From: Empedobacter tilapiae
Lineage (GTDB): Bacteria; Bacteroidota; Bacteroidia; Flavobacteriales; Weeksellaceae
Length of the DNA: 64,000 nt
Direction: 5' to 3'
NCBI RefSeq assembly: GCF_004785645.1
Contig: NZ_SRPE01000004.1
Location: 1 to 64,000, forward strand
Shown: piece after piece, positions 43,964-51,545 of the stretch
How the letters are laid out: each line of letters opens with the position of its first letter
Numbering within the stretch: position 1 is the first letter of the stretch
Notes under the pieces: model-generated
Told to the model about the DNA's origin: nothing
What the model saw: the letters and a program-made list of their open reading frames with translations, nothing else
Databases searched by the model: none
Made by a program: the position numbers and the translations under genes

Positions 43964-44629
43964 ATGTTTAAAAAAGTATTGATTGCAGAAGATTTTGAGA
44001 GTTTTAATATTTCAGTTCAAAAAGTTTTAAAGGATTTAAATGTCGAAAATCCTGATTATGCTTTCTATTGTGATGATGCTTTTTTGAAAGTTAAAAAAGC
44101 ATTGCATGATAAACAACCTTATGATTTGTTGATTTCTGATTTATCATTTGAAGAAGATCATCGAGAACAGAATTTAAAAGGAGGAAGAGAATTGATAGAA
44201 GCTGTGAAAGCAATTCAACCAGATTTAAAAGTAATCGTTTTTTCAGTAGAAAAAAAAGCAGATATGGTAGATAATCTATTCCAAAATTATAAAATTGATG
44301 GATTTGTAGCGAAAGGAAGAGAAGATTCCAAAGAACTAAAAAAAGCTATAAAAACAGTTTTTGAAGGAAATATACATATCGGGTTAGCTATGAAACAAAA
44401 TATCAAACATAAAAATACATTTGAATTTACATCATATGATATTACCTTAGTTTCTCTGCTCTCTAATGGAGTTTTGCTAAAAGATATTCCATTTCATTTG
44501 GTAGAAAAAGAAATAAAACCTTCAAGTAAAAGCAGTGTGGAAAAAAGATTAAGTATACTTAAGGAATCTCTACAAGTAACAAGTAATCATCAATTGGTAG
44601 CTTTTTTTAAAGACTTAGGAAGTATTTAA
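43964..44629 (+). CDS. Response regulator
   Basis: A 221-residue two-domain regulator. The receiver domain has acidic residues E9 and D10, the phospho-acceptor Asp 59 in LLISDLSFEED, and a conserved Lys in GFVAKGRED. The C-terminal 70 residues (FTSYDITLVSLLSNGVLLKDI through KSSVEKRLSILKESL) are laid out like a LuxR/NarL-type helix-turn-helix but are atypical. It is the cognate partner of the TPR kinase upstream. The 11-bp direct repeats in front of the locus are a candidate binding site; that link is inference. Confidence 0.9.
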   Translation: MFKKVLIAEDFESFNISVQKVLKDLNVENPDYAFYCDDAFLKVKKALHDKQPYDLLISDLSFEEDHREQNLKGGRELIEAVKAIQPDLKVIVFSVEKKADMVDNLFQNYKIDGFVAKGREDSKELKKAIKTVFEGNIHIGLAMKQNIKHKNTFEFTSYDITLVSLLSNGVLLKDIPFHLVEKEIKPSSKSSVEKRLSILKESLQVTSNHQLVAFFKDLGSI

Positions 44630-44631
44630 AT

Positions 44632-44668
44632 AAAAATAAGCGTCAACTTTTTGTTGACGCTTATTTTT
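44632..44668. terminator. Bidirectional terminator
   Basis: A perfect 16-bp stem (core AAGCGTCAAC with GTTGACGCTT) around a TTTTT loop serves the response regulator and the converging SCO gene, whose stop codon lies at its edge. Confidence 0.93.
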
Positions 44669-45323
44669 ATTCTGCTAAAAGTTTTTTGATATCTTCTTTT
44701 AAATAATCAATTTCAGGATGATACTTTCCTCCAAGAGAAGGTTCTTTTCCTTCAGAATCTTTGTAATTTAATCCTGAATAAAACAACATTGGAACACCAG
44801 ATTTGCTATACCTACTTCTTATATTTCCTTGCTTATCTATCAAAGCAAGTTTTCCACTATGATTCAAACCTTCAGCTGTTGTTTCATCTTTTCCAACATA
44901 AATATTGAATTTATCCGAAAGTTGCTCAATTTCTTCACGATCAGCTGTTAAATAAAACCAATTTGGAGATTTTACTCCAATTTGTTTCGAATATTCTAAT
45001 AAGCGTGCAGGTGTATCTCGTTTAGGATCAATTGTGATAGAAATAAAACCAAGATTTGAATCGTTAATATCATCTTCTATTGAGCGTAAATTATTACTCA
45101 TTACGGGACAAATAGTAGGACAACTTGTAAAAAAAAACTCTACAACATATACTTTTCCTAACATATCACGATCTGTAATTGTTTGATTATGTTGATTAAT
45201 CATCGAAAATTCAGGAACTTTCATCACATTATATAATTTATCTTTTGGTTTGTTTTTTAACCAAAAAACAGTTCCAATTACACCTAAAATAATAATTACT
45301 ATTGCGATTAATTGCTTATTCAT
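44667..45323 (-). CDS. SCO1/SenC family copper chaperone
   Basis: A 218-residue membrane-anchored thioredoxin-fold protein that delivers copper to, or reduces, the CuA site of cytochrome oxidase or related copper enzymes. It has an N-terminal anchor (residues 4-22), the copper-binding cysteines in FFTSCPTICPVMS (CxxxC), SITIDPKRDTPARL, and the His ligand in GLNHSGKLALID. Its ATG overlaps the end of the YHS gene by 8 nt, so the two are translated together. Confidence 0.95.
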   Translation of the reverse strand: MNKQLIAIVIIILGVIGTVFWLKNKPKDKLYNVMKVPEFSMINQHNQTITDRDMLGKVYVVEFFFTSCPTICPVMSNNLRSIEDDINDSNLGFISITIDPKRDTPARLLEYSKQIGVKSPNWFYLTADREEIEQLSDKFNIYVGKDETTAEGLNHSGKLALIDKQGNIRSRYSKSGVPMLFYSGLNYKDSEGKEPSLGGKYHPEIDYLKEDIKKLLAE

Positions 45324-45612
45324 GAATATGTTTTTCAGGATTTTTTAAAAATTCTTCTTTGCACATTGTCGAACAAAAACCATATGTCTTTCCTTGGTAA
45401 GTTGCTGTATCGCTTAAGTGATCAGCAGTTTTCATTCCACAAATAGGATCAAATTCGTTTACAACAGCAATATCTAGCTTCTTTGCAGCTTTCATTTCTT
45501 CGTGAGAAACATGTTTTACTTCAAAATTCTCTTGTTTTGGTTGCTCTTTGTTACAAGAAAATAATGCAAATCCTACTACGATTAAAGCGAATATATTTTT
45601 TAAGTTTTTCAT
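45316..45612 (-). CDS. YHS-domain lipoprotein, probable copper-binding
   Basis: A 98-residue lipoprotein (signal ending LFSC, about residue 20) with a C-terminal YHS domain: FDPICGMKTADHLSDTATYQ, then YGFCSTMCKEEFLKNPEKHI. The CxM and CxxxC cysteines are candidate metal ligands, and YHS domains are common in copper transport proteins. It overlaps the SCO gene and follows the Cys-containing gene at 45682-46047, forming a small copper module. Confidence 0.92.
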   Translation of the reverse strand: MKNLKNIFALIVVGFALFSCNKEQPKQENFEVKHVSHEEMKAAKKLDIAVVNEFDPICGMKTADHLSDTATYQGKTYGFCSTMCKEEFLKNPEKHIHE

Positions 45613-45681
45613 TTTAAATTGTTTATTTATTTTTAATTAATTGTTTCTCTGATTTTGTAAATCAGAATATAGATAAAAAAA

Positions 45682-46047
45682 TTAAACAATTGGTGGATGA
45701 AAAACTAAACGAATAATATAGTTAGAGCTAATATCTTGATAATGATCAGTTGAAGATTTATTTTCTTGTGTAAAATACTTTTTAGGAGAAATAATTTGTT
45801 TTTGAGGAACAATCGCATCTAAAATTTTGACCGAATTTTTTATAAAATGGTTTTCGGGCTGATTTTTTTCACTTTTCGAAACTTCCTCTTTCAAATAACA
45901 AAAACCATTACAAAGTAATTCAGGTTTCTCTCGATTTTCACAAAGTTCATTTGCGATTTCTTCATAACTCAAAACATAATCTATCATCGGCATTAAAGGA
46001 CGGAATGCGATAGAAAATATGAGTGATATGAAAAATAATATGCGCAA
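45682..46047 (-). CDS. Small exported Cys-containing protein of the copper module
   Basis: A 121-residue protein with a hydrophobic signal segment (MRILFFISLIFSIAFRPLMP) and the pattern YEEIANELCENREKPELLCNGFCYLKEEV. I recognise this pattern as recurring in Flavobacteriia in front of copper and SCO genes. The three clustered cysteines suggest metal binding. A low-complexity polar tail follows. It is transcribed towards the YHS and SCO genes, 69 nt upstream of them. No formal family name is known to me. Confidence 0.78.
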   Translation of the reverse strand: MRILFFISLIFSIAFRPLMPMIDYVLSYEEIANELCENREKPELLCNGFCYLKEEVSKSEKNQPENHFIKNSVKILDAIVPQKQIISPKKYFTQENKSSTDHYQDISSNYIIRLVFHPPIV

Positions 46048-46196
46048 AAAACTAATTTATTGACAAATTTAACCAAATTGATTGAGGTTGAATATGATAA
46101 AATTTATGATTTTAAAAGAAAGATTTATCATAATCTTCACTTTTATGTTCTGTAAAATTTTTACCTTAAAAAAGATTTTACAATCTATAAATATTT

Positions 46197-47048
46197 ATGA
46201 AAAAAAGTAAGATTTTAGATTTTACAACAACAGAAGAATTGATGAGATTTTTAATTGAAAATCAAGAAGAAAATCCTCTCTATAAAAATGTGATAAAGAA
46301 GTTTGAATACGAAAATGAGTTACTAAAACTGCAATCAGAATTAGTAAATCTTCAAAATTGGATTTCGACAGAAAAGAAAAAAGTTGCAATTATTTTCGAA
46401 GGACGAGATGCTTCAGGAAAAGGAGGAACAATTCGCCGTTTTCGCGAGCATCTTAATCCGCGTTCTATGCGTGTTGTTGCATTGAATAAACCTACAGAAG
46501 TTGAGCAAAATCAGTGGTACTTCAATCGTTATATCAAAGAATTACCAAATGCTGGAGAAATTGTTTTTTTTGATAGAAGTTGGTACAACAGAGCAGTTGT
46601 AGAACCAGTTATGGGATTTTGTACAGAGCAACAATATGAGCAATTTATGGTGCAAGTTTCGGAATTTGAACATATGTTGTACGAATCAGGGACATATATT
46701 ATCAAATTGTGGTTTTCTGTGACGAAAGAGGAGCAGCAAGCACGTTTTGATTCGAGGTTAAATAATCCGCTTAAAAAATGGAAATACAGTCCAGTTGATG
46801 CAAAAGGGCAAGAGCTTTGGGACGAATTTTCGCATTATATCAATCAAATGTTTACGCGGACGCACAACTCTTTTTCGCCTTGGATCATTGTCAACGCAAA
46901 TGATAAAAATGCGGCAAGATTAGAATCTATTCGTTATGTGCTTTCTTTGTTTAATTATAAAGGAAAAGAAGATGCTGAAGTAAATTTAATGGTTGATCCA
47001 AATGTGATTGAGCGTTATTATCGAATGGTAAAAGAACTGAATCATTAA
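46197..47048 (+). CDS. Polyphosphate kinase 2 (first of three)
   Basis: Transfers phosphate from polyphosphate to nucleotides or the reverse. The 283-residue P-loop kinase has Walker A in EGRDASGKGGTIRRF (about residues 73-87), Walker B FFDRSWYNRAVVEPV (about 127-141) and the lid region LKKWKYSPVDAKGQELWDEF. It has a longer C-terminus than the two following copies (VDPNVIERYYRMVKEL). The three genes run in series with 17- and 10-nt gaps, so they form an operon. Whether it prefers AMP, ADP or GDP cannot be read from the sequence alone. Confidence 0.95.
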   Translation: MKKSKILDFTTTEELMRFLIENQEENPLYKNVIKKFEYENELLKLQSELVNLQNWISTEKKKVAIIFEGRDASGKGGTIRRFREHLNPRSMRVVALNKPTEVEQNQWYFNRYIKELPNAGEIVFFDRSWYNRAVVEPVMGFCTEQQYEQFMVQVSEFEHMLYESGTYIIKLWFSVTKEEQQARFDSRLNNPLKKWKYSPVDAKGQELWDEFSHYINQMFTRTHNSFSPWIIVNANDKNAARLESIRYVLSLFNYKGKEDAEVNLMVDPNVIERYYRMVKELNH

Positions 47049-47065
47049 TTTTAAATAGTAAGAAA

Positions 47066-47890
47066 ATGGAGTTAAAACCGAAAGATTTAAAATTAATCGA
47101 AACCAAAAAAGGTCTTGTTGGACTTTTGCAATCTGATCATGGGAAATTGAATTTTGCAAAAGCCTTGCGTACTGTAAAATATGAAAATAGGATAGAGCAA
47201 TTACAAGAAGAGTTGATAAAATTACAAACTTGGGTAGCCGAAAATAAACGAAAAGTAGTGATTGTTTTTGAAGGTCGAGATGCAGCTGGAAAAGGTGGTG
47301 CTATTCGTCGAATTGTAGAACATTTAAATCCTCGTGAACATAGAATTATAGCACTTCCAAAGCCTAATGAAGTAGAACGCGGACAGTGGTATTTTCAACG
47401 TTATGTTCGTCAACTTCCTCGTGAAGGAGAAATAGTCTTTTTTGATCGTTCTTGGTATAATCGTGCTGTTGTAGAACCTGTTAATGGTTTTTGTTCTAAT
47501 GACGAATATGAAACGTTTATGAACGAAGTGAATGATGTAGAAAAAATGTGGATTAATTCAGGTATATATTTAATAAAAATTTATTTTTCTATTACAAAAG
47601 AACAACAGGCAAAACGATTTAATGATATTATTAAATCTCCAATTAAACGTTGGAAGTACAGTTCTGTAGATCAAAAAGCACAAGATTTATTTGATGTTTA
47701 TTCAGCTTATAAAGATGTAATGTTTGAGAAAACAAATACAAAAATTGCTCCTTGGAAAGTAATTGATGCAAACAAAAAGTACAAGGCTAGAGTAGAGGCA
47801 ATGGAATATATTTTATCTAAAATACCGTACGATGATAAAAATAAACGTATTTTGAAACATCAAAACTTAGAAGAAGAGAATTATAATTAG
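47066..47890 (+). CDS. Polyphosphate kinase 2 (second of three)
   Basis: A 274-residue PPK2 with Walker A in EGRDAAGKGGAIRRI, Walker B FFDRSWYNRAVVEPV and lid SPIKRWKYSSVDQKAQDLFDVY. The catalytic core is highly conserved with the flanking copies, while the N-terminal 45 residues and the C-terminus differ. Positions between the motifs (HLNPREHRIIALPKPNEVE) are those of class I/III short PPK2 enzymes. Confidence 0.95.
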   Translation: MELKPKDLKLIETKKGLVGLLQSDHGKLNFAKALRTVKYENRIEQLQEELIKLQTWVAENKRKVVIVFEGRDAAGKGGAIRRIVEHLNPREHRIIALPKPNEVERGQWYFQRYVRQLPREGEIVFFDRSWYNRAVVEPVNGFCSNDEYETFMNEVNDVEKMWINSGIYLIKIYFSITKEQQAKRFNDIIKSPIKRWKYSSVDQKAQDLFDVYSAYKDVMFEKTNTKIAPWKVIDANKKYKARVEAMEYILSKIPYDDKNKRILKHQNLEEENYN

Positions 47891-47900
47891 ACCTAAAACT

Positions 47901-48704
47901 ATGGCTGAATTTGATTTAAATGATTTAGAAAAAATTAATAATAAACAAGAAATTATTGATTTTTTGGTTGAACATGATATTATAAAAGAAAAGAAGTTCA
48001 AAGAACAACTCGCTTATGAGAAGGAATTAAAAGAACTTCAAGAAAAATTGTTAGAAATACAATCTAAAGTTATTCAAGAGAATAAACGAATATTAATCAT
48101 TTTTGAAGGTAGAGATGCAGCTGGAAAAGGAGGAGCAATTTCGAGAATAACAGAATTTCTAAATCCGAAAAAATATCGTGTTGAAGCATTACCAAAGCCG
48201 ACTGAAATAGAACAAGGACAATGGTATTTTCAACGATATTTTAAAGAATTACCAAATGCAGGTGAAATTGTATTTTTTGATCGTTCTTGGTATAATCGTG
48301 CTGTTGTAGAGCCAGTTTTTGGGTTTTGTACGGAAGAGCAATATTCAAAATTTATGAGACAAGTTGTAGAAGTAGAACAGCTTTTACAAGATGATGGAAT
48401 TATTCTGATTAAAATTTTTCTTTCAATTTCGAAAGAAGAACAAGCAGAACGTTTACAAGACAGAAAAGACGACGAAATGAAACAGTGGAAATTAGGTTCA
48501 TTGGATCAAAAGGCGCAAGAATTGTGGGATGCTTATACCAATTACATTGACAAAATGTTTCAACAAACAGGAACAGAAAGTTCGTCTTGGCTAGAAATTG
48601 TGACAGATGATAAAAAAGCAGCTCGACTTTTAGCGATGAAATCAATTATTTCTAAATTAGAAAATCAAACTTTTGAAAATGAATTAATAAAAAATCATTC
48701 ATAA
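47901..48704 (+). CDS. Polyphosphate kinase 2 (third of three)
   Basis: A 267-residue PPK2 with Walker A in EGRDAAGKGGAISRI, Walker B FFDRSWYNRAVVEPV and a lid that departs from the other two (DDEMKQWKLGSLDQKAQELW, where the others have K/RWKYSSVD or SPVD). The change from Tyr-Ser to Leu-Gly in the lid may alter nucleotide choice. It is the last gene of the PPK2 operon, ending just before the rplS promoter. Confidence 0.95.
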   Translation: MAEFDLNDLEKINNKQEIIDFLVEHDIIKEKKFKEQLAYEKELKELQEKLLEIQSKVIQENKRILIIFEGRDAAGKGGAISRITEFLNPKKYRVEALPKPTEIEQGQWYFQRYFKELPNAGEIVFFDRSWYNRAVVEPVFGFCTEEQYSKFMRQVVEVEQLLQDDGIILIKIFLSISKEEQAERLQDRKDDEMKQWKLGSLDQKAQELWDAYTNYIDKMFQQTGTESSSWLEIVTDDKKAARLLAMKSIISKLENQTFENELIKNHS

Positions 48705-48718
48705 AAGAAAGAGAATCA

Positions 48719-48749
48719 TTTGTATAATCAAGATTTTTGATTAATTTTG
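48719..48749 (+). promoter_or_regulatory. rplS promoter TTTG-N19-TAATTTTG
   Basis: TTTG (48719-48722), a 19-nt spacer and TAATTTTG (48742-48749) form the best promoter in the window, matching both boxes of the Bacteroidota consensus. Confidence 0.75.
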
Positions 48750-48754
48750 CACCC

Positions 48755-48819
48755 ACATTGTTCAACCTCTGACGAAAGACGTTTAAGTTGCTCAATTCAA
48801 ATAAATTGAAATTATAATA
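48755..48819 (+). ncRNA. rplS 5' leader, candidate L19-Flavobacteria ribosomal leader
   Basis: The 65-nt leader between promoter and ATG carries complementary segments (GTTCAAC upstream with AAGTTGC downstream; TCAATT with AATTGA) around CTCTGACGAAAGACG. Autoregulatory leaders of L19 genes have been described in Flavobacteria, and the position fits. I cannot score the covariance model, so this is a candidate only. Confidence 0.45.
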
Positions 48820-49170
48820 ATGGAAAATTTAGTAAAATACGTACAAGAGAAATACGTAGCTAAAAAAGAGTTCCCAGCTTTCGCAGCAGGTGATACTATT
48901 ACAGTTTATCAAGAAATTACAGAGGGTGGAAAAACTCGTGTTCAGTTCTTTAAAGGGGTTGTTATCCAAAGAAGAGGACAAGGAACTACAGAAACTTTCA
49001 CAATCCGTAAAATGTCTGGAGATGTTGGTGTAGAGCGTATCTTCCCAGTTAACATGCCTGCGTTACAAAAAATTGAAGTAAACAAAAAAGGTAAAGTTCG
49101 TAGAGCTCGTATCTTCTACTTCAGAGCATTACGTGGTAAAAAAGCTCGTATCAAAGACGCTGCTTACTAA
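48820..49170 (+). CDS. rplS: 50S ribosomal protein L19
   Basis: A structural ribosomal protein at the 30S-50S interface. The 116-residue protein is typical in length and has the landmarks FAAGDTITVYQEI, FFKGVVIQRRGQG, TFTIRKMSGDVGVERIFPVN and the basic C-terminus KVRRARIFYFRALRGKKARI. It is transcribed singly from a strong promoter with a structured leader and ends at a strong hairpin; its usual partners rpsP, rimM and trmD are not adjacent. Confidence 0.98.
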   Translation: MENLVKYVQEKYVAKKEFPAFAAGDTITVYQEITEGGKTRVQFFKGVVIQRRGQGTTETFTIRKMSGDVGVERIFPVNMPALQKIEVNKKGKVRRARIFYFRALRGKKARIKDAAY

Positions 49171-49194
49171 AAACTGCTTTTTTAGGAAAAATAT

Positions 49195-49228
49195 AAAATC
49201 CGTTCGAAATTTTCGAACGGATTTTTTA
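49195..49228 (+). terminator. Terminator of rplS
   Basis: AATCCGTTCGAA pairs with TTCGAACGGATT around a three-base loop, followed by six T. Confidence 0.93.
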
Positions 49229-49269
49229 TGCTTTTTATTGAAATAATAGATTAGAATACACAACGTATT

Positions 49270-50130
49270 TTAAATTTTATAATGTGAATGACTTTTCTTT
49301 ACAGCCCATTTTTCTTTAAAATTAATCCATTTTGATTTAAATAATTTACGCATTAGCTTGTCTGTATAGCGCATAATAAATACATGATAAACTGTATTTA
49401 AAACTTGAAAAAATTCATTCGGAAAAGCGCGTAAAGACATCGAAAAACCTGCTTCTAAATAACGATTATAATGCCAATAACCACGTGGGATAAATAAAGC
49501 ATCGCCATGATTCATCACAAAATCAAAACCTTTTGCATGTTTCAAAGCTGGAAATTTTTCGTAATCAGGATAATCATAATCAATTTCATAAATCGTATGT
49601 ACCGAAAGAGGAACTTTGTATAAAGCTTCTGATTGTTTTGGGTCAAATAATAAAATTCGTTTATCTCCTTGAAATTGAAAGTGAATAAAATCAGTCATAT
49701 CAACATCATAATGCATTAAAACTTTGGCTTCACTTCCTCCAAAAAATAATGTAGGCAAACGTTCAAAATATTTTAAACCAAGATCAGGATAAGTAAAATT
49801 TTTAAGTAATTCAGGAATTTTATCTTTGATGATAAAGAAAAAAATCCTCAAATCAGAGGGCTCTTTTTTGATCAAATCTACATATTCATTAAACTTCATA
49901 TGTGTTGCAGGAGTGTCCGAACTTTTATTAGCATCAGCAGGTTTGCTATCGTATAAAGGCACAATTTGTTCTCCAGCTTTTTCTTTGATATAATCGAGAT
50001 TCCATTTGTCAAAATCTTTCCAATTCTTTGCATAACCTTTCAATAACAAAGGTTTTCTCTTTTTGAGATAATTTTTGATAAACTCTTCTTTAGAAATCGC
50101 TTCAACTGTATCAATAGACTGAAATTGCAT
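49270..50130 (-). CDS. Cupin-like/JmjC-domain protein of the flexirubin locus
   Basis: A 286-residue Fe(II)/2-oxoglutarate-oxygenase-like protein. It shows the JmjC/cupin_8 pattern: an N-terminal FIKNYLKKRKPLLLKGYAK, a metal site in MHYDVDMTDF (H-x-D), and a distal His in DALFIPRGYWHYNRYLE. I start it at MQFQSID; an ATG at 50214 lies in the terminator hairpin of the upstream gene, and a TATTTTTG box stands 23 nt before 50130. Homologues accompany flexirubin clusters. The substrate is unknown. Confidence 0.85.
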   Translation of the reverse strand: MQFQSIDTVEAISKEEFIKNYLKKRKPLLLKGYAKNWKDFDKWNLDYIKEKAGEQIVPLYDSKPADANKSSDTPATHMKFNEYVDLIKKEPSDLRIFFFIIKDKIPELLKNFTYPDLGLKYFERLPTLFFGGSEAKVLMHYDVDMTDFIHFQFQGDKRILLFDPKQSEALYKVPLSVHTIYEIDYDYPDYEKFPALKHAKGFDFVMNHGDALFIPRGYWHYNRYLEAGFSMSLRAFPNEFFQVLNTVYHVFIMRYTDKLMRKLFKSKWINFKEKWAVKKSHSHYKI

Positions 50131-50153
50131 GTTTTTTATAGTATAGGATTTCT

Positions 50154-50161
50154 CAAAAATA
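50154..50161 (-). promoter_or_regulatory. -7 box TATTTTTG of the cupin-like gene
   Basis: TATTTTTG on the minus strand with a TTG 22 nt upstream (50184-50186). It supports the start at 50130. Confidence 0.5.
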
Positions 50162-50184
50162 GATAATCCAATTGAATTTGATAC

Positions 50185-50212
50185 AAAAAAGTCAACATAT
50201 TGTTGACTTTTC
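50185..50212 (-). terminator. Terminator of the flavoprotein gene
   Basis: AAAGTCAAC pairs with GTTGACTTT, followed by T residues on the minus strand, directly after the stop codon at 50216-50218. Confidence 0.85.
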
Positions 50213-50215
50213 ATT

Positions 50216-51457
50216 TTATTCTTTTTCTTTAACCATTCGGATTAAATGTGCCATATTTTGAATTACGCTATAGTGTTTTTTAACAAAAGGATTTTCTTTA
50301 TTCCATACATATCCTGCTAAAACAGCACAAATTTTTTCTTTAACATCAGGATTTTCGGGTTGATGAAAAAATAATTCTTGCAAATTTCCAGTGTACCATT
50401 CTTGCACATAAGTGGTAAAAACATCGATTCCGTCCTTCATATAATCTTCGTAATCGGTCTGCCAATCTACTTTTTCTCCATTTATTTCTTTAACAGCAAG
50501 TTTAGCGGCTTTCAAACCACTTTCTGTTGCAAAACAAACACCAGATGAGAAAACAGGATCTAAAAATTCAGTACTATTTCCTGTTAAAACATAACCATTG
50601 CCAAACATTTTAGTAACCGCAGCTGAATAATTTTTTAACCAAATTGGATCAAATTCAAATGGTAAATTTCCAAAACGGTTAACATAAAAATCGGATTTTT
50701 GAATTGCATTTTGTAAAGCTTCAGTTGTATCTTGATTGGTTGATAATTGATTGATATAATCTGTTGGGCCAACGATCCCGACACTTGTTTTTCCATTTGA
50801 AAAAGGAATTACCCACAACCAAACTTTAGTTTCGATAATATCAAAAGAAATTTGAGTTCCTTCTCGACCTTCTGGTCGACGAACATCATCAATATGTGAA
50901 AAAATTGCTGAATGAGGATTTAGTTTTGAAGGACTATCAATATTTAATAATCGTGGTAATACACGACCATAGCCACTTGCATCAATTAAAAACTTCGCAT
51001 TAATTTGATAGGTTTCTCCATTTTGTTTTTTAACAGTCGTAATCGATTTTTTTCCTTCGAATTGAACATCAATTACTTCTTGATTAAAACGTAAATCTGC
51101 TCCTTTTTCTATAATAGCATCAGCTAAAGTCATGTCAAAATCAGCGCGCGGAACTTGCCAAGTCCAATCTTGACCTTTTCCAAATTTTTTACTGAAATCG
51201 AAAATACAAATCTGTTCGCCTCGAATAAATCTTGCGCCAGGTTTCACTTCAAAGTTTTGTTTCTCCAAATAAGGCAACAAACCAGCTTCTTCAAAATGAT
51301 CCATCGAGCGAGGAATTAAACTTTCACCTACAACAATTCTGGGAAATTGCGTTTTTTCTAAAACAATAACCTTAATGTTGTTTTCTCTTAAATAGGCTGC
51401 TGAAACTGATCCCGAAGGTCCTGCACCAATGATTAAAACATCTGTATTTTCAATCAT
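50216..51457 (-). CDS. FAD-dependent halogenase-like oxidoreductase (flexirubin locus)
   Basis: A 413-residue flavoprotein with the N-terminal FAD loop GAGPSG (11-16) and VPRADFD. Two features point to a flavin-dependent halogenase rather than a plain reductase: the motif WLWVIP (213-218), which fits the halogenase signature WxWxIP, and Lys 72 in FEVKPGARFIRG, at the place of the catalytic lysine of phenol/pyrrole halogenases. The C-terminal half (FSSGVCFATESG) fits the same superfamily. Flexirubins are often chlorinated on the aryl ring, which agrees, but hydroxylation cannot be excluded. Divergent from the ammonia-lyase gene. Confidence 0.85.
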   Translation of the reverse strand: MIENTDVLIIGAGPSGSVSAAYLRENNIKVIVLEKTQFPRIVVGESLIPRSMDHFEEAGLLPYLEKQNFEVKPGARFIRGEQICIFDFSKKFGKGQDWTWQVPRADFDMTLADAIIEKGADLRFNQEVIDVQFEGKKSITTVKKQNGETYQINAKFLIDASGYGRVLPRLLNIDSPSKLNPHSAIFSHIDDVRRPEGREGTQISFDIIETKVWLWVIPFSNGKTSVGIVGPTDYINQLSTNQDTTEALQNAIQKSDFYVNRFGNLPFEFDPIWLKNYSAAVTKMFGNGYVLTGNSTEFLDPVFSSGVCFATESGLKAAKLAVKEINGEKVDWQTDYEDYMKDGIDVFTTYVQEWYTGNLQELFFHQPENPDVKEKICAVLAGYVWNKENPFVKKHYSVIQNMAHLIRMVKEKE

Positions 51458-51480
51458 GACTTTTTGTATAGTTTTTTAAT

Positions 51481-51488
51481 TATTTTTG
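51481..51488 (+). promoter_or_regulatory. -7 box TATTTTTG of the flexirubin operon
   Basis: TATTTTTG lies 57 nt before the ammonia-lyase ATG in the divergent gap. A TTTG upstream (51463-51466) is only 14 nt away, shorter than usual, so the promoter may be weak or regulated. Confidence 0.5.
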
Positions 51489-51545
51489 CAACTGATTGAA
51501 GGAACAAATAACCAAAATCGATAATTTTTTTACCTAATCAATAAC

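Noticed and set aside
50131-50214. Longer N-terminus for the cupin-like protein
   Set aside because: The extra codons coincide with the upstream gene's terminator hairpin, and a promoter box lies between the two possible starts.
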